Source of the DNA: Sulfurospirillum sp. UBA1314
Lineage (GTDB): Bacteria; Campylobacterota; Campylobacteria; Campylobacterales; Sulfurospirillaceae
NCBI GenBank assembly: GCA_002307095.1
Contig: DBTO01000276.1
Span: 2,737 to 11,916, forward strand
DNA: 9,180 bases
Direction: 5' to 3'
Of this stretch, positions 6,979 to 9,180 are shown one piece after another. The notes under the pieces were generated by a model that had not been told where the DNA came from, did no database searches, and saw nothing but the letters and a program-made list of their open reading frames with translations. Both the position numbers and the translations under genes were made by a program. Every line of letters starts with the position of its first letter. Positions within the stretch are counted from its first letter, which is position 1.

Positions 6979-8207
6979 ACCAAATCAATCTCAACCATTT
7001 TGCCTTGTAATATTTCTGCAAATTCTACCCCAAAATCAAAACACATTTGTAACTCATCCTCACTGGGAATCAGTTTGATTTTCAGAGGTGTGAGTGGCGG
7101 TACGCGAAGTTTCAGTGCTTTAAGACGCGCCAAGATATGATCGACCGCTTCGCCACTCCAACCGTAAGAGCCAAAAGCGCCTGCACATTTTCCCTGTTTG
7201 TCTAAAAACATAAGACAAGAAAGCAAGTCCCACACAGGTTTGGGTGCATCGGCGTTGATCGTGGGTGTGCCGATCAAAAAGCCATCACTCTCTTCTAGGA
7301 TTGCCATCATATTTTGCTCTTCAATGGAGGCAAGGTCGTACATATTGGCGACCACACCTTCGACACTTTCACTGCCTTCAAAGATCATTTGTGCCATCTC
7401 TTGCGTGTTTTTATAACTGGTGAGGTAAAAAATAGAGAGCACTTTTTTACCCGTATTTGCGTTGTCTGTTTTATGACTCCACTGTTGATAGGAGTCAATA
7501 TACTGCTGTGGATTGTCACGTAAAATAGGACCATGAAGGGGTGCAATTAGCGCTATGTCAAAACGTTCATACAGTTTCAACGCACTTCTCACATAGCTTT
7601 GAAAGGGGCGCATGATGTGGTCATAATAGTATTGAAATGCGTACGAAAAGTCGCCCACTTTATCGTTAAAAAGTCGTTTATCGTAGTAATGGGCACCAAA
7701 CACATCGCCGCTAAACAGCAGTTTATCCTCATGCACATATGAGCTCATCGTCTCAGGCCAGTGCAGATAGGGCGTGGTCAGAAACGTGATGGTTTTGCCA
7801 CCTAAGCTTAGTTGCTTGTTCGTCCAAATAGTTTCAAAGTTGATCTCTTCGGTGTTGGTCAGCGCTTTTAGCATCATCGTCGCTTGGGGTGATATGAGCA
7901 CTTTGGCGTGTGGAGCTCTGCGAATCAGCTCTGGCAATGCGCCCGAATGGTCAGGCTCGATGTGGTGGATAATGACGTATTTGATCGCATCGTAGGAACA
8001 CAAAGCTTCTACATGTAAAAAGAAATCGTCTTGAAACTCTTTTTTAACCGTATCGACGATGATGACGCCTTCATCTGTTTTGATGAGATAGGCGTTATAG
8101 CTCGAACCATTAGCAGTTCGCATCACAATGTCAAACGTGCGTATATCGGGGTCAAATACACCTACAAAATAGATGTCCTTAGCTAGGGTTATGGGAAGAT
8201 GCGGCAT
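6975..8207 (-). CDS. Flavodiiron protein (O2/NO reductase, FprA type)
   Basis: A 410-residue class A flavodiiron protein. An N-terminal metallo-beta-lactamase-like domain carries the diiron ligands H82, E84, D86, H87 (HIEPDH), H149 (YLHWPETM), D168 (FSGDVFG) and H225 (APLHGPILR). A flavodoxin domain follows from about residue 252, with FMN loops near FYLTSYKNTQ, GTPTINADAP and GSYGWSGEA. These cytoplasmic enzymes reduce O2 to water or NO to N2O using rubredoxin, ferredoxin or similar donors. There is no C-terminal rubredoxin or flavin-reductase extension, so a separate donor is needed; the ferredoxin upstream in the same run is a possible one. A nif-regulated FprA is known from Rhodobacter capsulatus, so protecting nitrogenase is a sensible inference. 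The start has AAAGG at 7-8 bases and overlaps the NifX-like gene by 29 bases. Confidence 0.95.
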   Translation of the reverse strand: MPHLPITLAKDIYFVGVFDPDIRTFDIVMRTANGSSYNAYLIKTDEGVIIVDTVKKEFQDDFFLHVEALCSYDAIKYVIIHHIEPDHSGALPELIRRAPHAKVLISPQATMMLKALTNTEEINFETIWTNKQLSLGGKTITFLTTPYLHWPETMSSYVHEDKLLFSGDVFGAHYYDKRLFNDKVGDFSYAFQYYYDHIMRPFQSYVRSALKLYERFDIALIAPLHGPILRDNPQQYIDSYQQWSHKTDNANTGKKVLSIFYLTSYKNTQEMAQMIFEGSESVEGVVANMYDLASIEEQNMMAILEESDGFLIGTPTINADAPKPVWDLLSCLMFLDKQGKCAGAFGSYGWSGEAVDHILARLKALKLRVPPLTPLKIKLIPSEDELQMCFDFGVEFAEILQGKMVEIDLV

Positions 8208-8562
8208 GGAGAAACCTTTGCATCCAAAGAGGCGGATTGCTATTTTTTAATGTCAGTAGCGTATTTAAAAGCGTGTCGATGCGCTCATTCTCTTTCTCAG
8301 ACTTGAGGACAAAAATACCTGAGCCTTTGACCATGAGTGATGCGCGTGGTCCAATGTGCGAAGCGCACAAGATGTTGGCATCTTCTAAGCATTCGATCTT
8401 ATAGGCAAGTTTATCGCCTTCTTCCGCGATCTCATTGGGGGATTCGAGTGCTCTTAGAAACACAAAAGAGTCCTCTTTGAGTTCGTAGAGGTAAAAGCAT
8501 TTACACCAACCAAAATGGTCATTAACATGAAGGTTATCGGTCGATGCAAATGCTATTTTCAT
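8179..8562 (-). CDS. nifX: NifX/NafY-family dinitrogenase cofactor-binding protein
   Basis: A 127-residue protein of the dinitrogenase iron-molybdenum cofactor family. The N-terminal motif VNDHFGWCKCFYLYEL (about 13-28) matches the C-terminal domain of the NifB in this window (INDHFGSAKEFLIYEA). Family members bind NifB-co or FeMo-co intermediates and carry them between NifB, NifEN and apo-nitrogenase. Extra Cys residues near the motif (C20, C22) and in IECLEDANILCASHIG may help bind the cluster. NifX, NifY and NafY are hard to tell apart without alignment, so the symbol is provisional. AAGGA lies 7 bases before the ATG and contains the last two bases of the ferredoxin stop, so the two genes are coupled. 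The gene overlaps the flavodiiron gene by 29 bases. Confidence 0.82.
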   Translation of the reverse strand: MKIAFASTDNLHVNDHFGWCKCFYLYELKEDSFVFLRALESPNEIAEEGDKLAYKIECLEDANILCASHIGPRASLMVKGSGIFVLKSEKENERIDTLLNTLLTLKNSNPPLWMQRFLHAASSHNPS

Positions 8563-8572
8563 CCCATGTTCC

Positions 8573-8950
8573 TTACGCGTTTACAGGGGCATGCGCTTGG
8601 CGATCCGCGATAGAGACGGCTTCACGGTAAGGTTTTGGAGAGACCTCAGGGAACATAATGCCGTTTTTCTTGTGCTCACGAATGTTGTAAAGACCGCTCT
8701 CGTGACCTGCAACATAATACGCATTGTACTCAGGCGTATACGGCAAATCCCAAACGATAGCGCCCTCGGTGGGACAGGCGTCTGCGCATTTAGGTGTGGT
8801 ACCATCCGAACACTCGATACATTTTTCAGGTTTAACATACGTGGTGTCACCATTGATCGGTGAATCGCTTGCACTTACGATTGCGGTTGCTGGACACTCA
8901 TCAATGCAACTGTCACAATTGATACAGACGTCTGTAATTTTTACTGCCAT
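8573..8950 (-). CDS. 2[4Fe-4S] ferredoxin (Allochromatium-type) with C-terminal extension
   Basis: A 125-residue ferredoxin. The first cluster motif is C9, C12, C15, C19 (CINCDSCIDECP). The second is C44, C47, C55, C59, with seven residues between the second and third Cys instead of two; this is the pattern of the Allochromatium vinosum group of low-potential ferredoxins. A tail of about 65 residues after the second motif is rich in Tyr (WDLPYTPEYNAYYVAGH) and has no Cys. Many nif clusters carry a ferredoxin of this group as electron donor to nitrogenase or to NifB. It is the first gene of the run with the NifX-like and flavodiiron genes, 10 bases before the former. The ATG has AAAGGA at 6 bases, nearly the same leader as nifB. 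Confidence 0.9.
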   Translation of the reverse strand: MAVKITDVCINCDSCIDECPATAIVSASDSPINGDTTYVKPEKCIECSDGTTPKCADACPTEGAIVWDLPYTPEYNAYYVAGHESGLYNIREHKKNGIMFPEVSPKPYREAVSIADRQAHAPVNA

Positions 8951-9084
8951 GGTAGATCCTTTGGATGGGAATGGATTAGTAACTCAAAAAAGCCTTGCTG
9001 AAAAGTACCCACGGTGCAAAAATGGGGGCATAATCACACCGCGAGTATTAAGTAAGGGTTTTTAAAGGTACACGCCACTGTTTA
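8951..9084 (-). other. Untranslated leader of the ferredoxin operon
   Basis: No coding region is visible here. If the sigma-54 site at 9085-9100 is used, transcription starts near 9074 and leaves a 124-base leader ending in the AAAGGA ribosome site. A weak stem (CGGTG at 9012-9016 with CACCG at 9037-9041) is the only pairing I found. No known riboswitch was recognised. Confidence 0.4.
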
Positions 9085-9100
9085 TGCAAGAGGTGTTCCA
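9085..9100 (-). promoter_or_regulatory. Sigma-54 (-24/-12) promoter of the ferredoxin-nifX-flavodiiron operon
   Basis: The minus strand reads T-GG-AACACCTCTT-GC-A. GG and GC are exactly 10 bases apart, and TTGCA is perfect. Against the general consensus TGGCACG-N4-TTGCA it matches 10 of 12 defined positions, and the GGAAC variant suits Campylobacterota. Sigma-54 promoters need an AAA+ activator and are usual for nif genes. Confidence 0.75.
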
Positions 9101-9135
9101 TTTGGATACTTTTACGTATACTCTTTTAAATGGAA
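9096..9135. repeat. Inverted repeat TTCCATTT/AAATGGAA centred on TACGTA
   Basis: Perfect 8-base arms lie at 9096-9103 and 9128-9135, with a 24-base spacer. The arms contain the -24 elements of two divergent sigma-54 promoters. The centre of symmetry (between 9115 and 9116) is also the exact centre of the palindrome TACGTA at 9113-9118. Part of the symmetry simply follows from two opposed -24 boxes, but the AAA/TTT flanks and the central palindrome do not. Confidence 0.7.
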
Positions 9136-9146
9136 TGAATTGTGCA
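9131..9146 (+). promoter_or_regulatory. Divergent sigma-54 promoter reading out of the right edge
   Basis: The plus strand reads T-GG-AATGAATTGT-GC-A, with the required 10-base gap between GG and GC. It predicts a start near 9157. No credible start codon with a ribosome site follows before 9180, so the gene lies beyond the window. In this context a nif structural or assembly gene is likely, but this cannot be seen. Confidence 0.6.
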
Positions 9147-9156
9147 AATCTATACA
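9141..9156. promoter_or_regulatory. TGT-N10-ACA sequence, possible NifA-type activator site
   Basis: TGT GCAAATCTAT ACA matches the NifA upstream activator consensus exactly. It lies about 67-82 bases upstream of the predicted ferredoxin start, a little closer than usual. It overlaps the -12 box of the divergent promoter. One chance match in a region of this size is not very unlikely, and no nifA is visible here. Confidence 0.25.
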
Positions 9157-9180
9157 TATGGTAAATAGAAAACTGATCAA

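Noticed and set aside
8997..9010. GG-N10-GC match on the minus strand as a second sigma-54 promoter for the ferredoxin gene
   Set aside because: Only the invariant pairs match; the rest (GTACTTTTCA) is poor next to the strong site at 9085-9100.
9012..9041. Possible stem CGGTG/CACCG in the ferredoxin leader
   Set aside because: Five base pairs with a 20-base loop and no U-run; too weak for a terminator or a riboswitch claim.
9158..9180. ATG opening a plus-strand frame at the right edge
   Set aside because: It lies at the predicted transcription start, has no ribosome site and only a few codons are visible.

Overview
The window looks like part of a nitrogen-fixation (nif) region from a Campylobacterota (Epsilonproteobacteria) genome, probably close to Sulfurospirillum. 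That placement is inference. It rests on the AT-leaning coding style, a histidine-kinase H-box of the form IAHQWRQPLN that is very common in that phylum, dense packing of REC/GGDEF/HD-GYP proteins, and sigma-54 promoters with a GGAAC core like those of Campylobacter and Helicobacter. No RNA gene, CRISPR array or insertion sequence was seen.

Layout. (1) 1-1575, minus strand: the 5' end of nifV (homocitrate synthase) preceded by a full nifB (radical SAM FeMo-cofactor precursor synthase with a NifX-like tail). nifB has its own likely sigma-54 promoter. (2) 1640-2734, minus: a GAF-HD-GYP c-di-GMP phosphodiesterase. (3) 2735-2849: a divergent promoter region. (4) 2850-6978, plus: an OmpR-type response regulator, then a tight run of REC-GGDEF-EAL protein, membrane PAS histidine kinase and single-domain REC protein; the last three genes overlap at their ends. 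(5) 6975-8950, minus: a likely operon read ferredoxin, NifX-family protein, flavodiiron protein. (6) 8951-9180: a non-coding regulatory region with two back-to-back sigma-54 promoters. One drives the ferredoxin operon; the other points out of the right edge toward an unseen gene.

How the parts may work together. The minus-strand genes at both ends make sense as nitrogenase support: cofactor synthesis (NifB, NifV, NifX-like carrier), low-potential electron supply (ferredoxin) and O2 or NO removal (flavodiiron protein). The plus-strand block and the HD-GYP gene form a signalling island placed between them. Both c-di-GMP enzymes in the island look hydrolytic: one HD-GYP, and one EAL with a degenerate GGDEF. 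The island would therefore lower c-di-GMP, under control of phosphorylation and of the ligand of a GAF domain that carries a near-NKFDE motif. A functional link between this island and nitrogen fixation is suggested only by position. The most distinctive sequence-level observation is the mirror-symmetric pair of sigma-54 promoters at 9085-9146.
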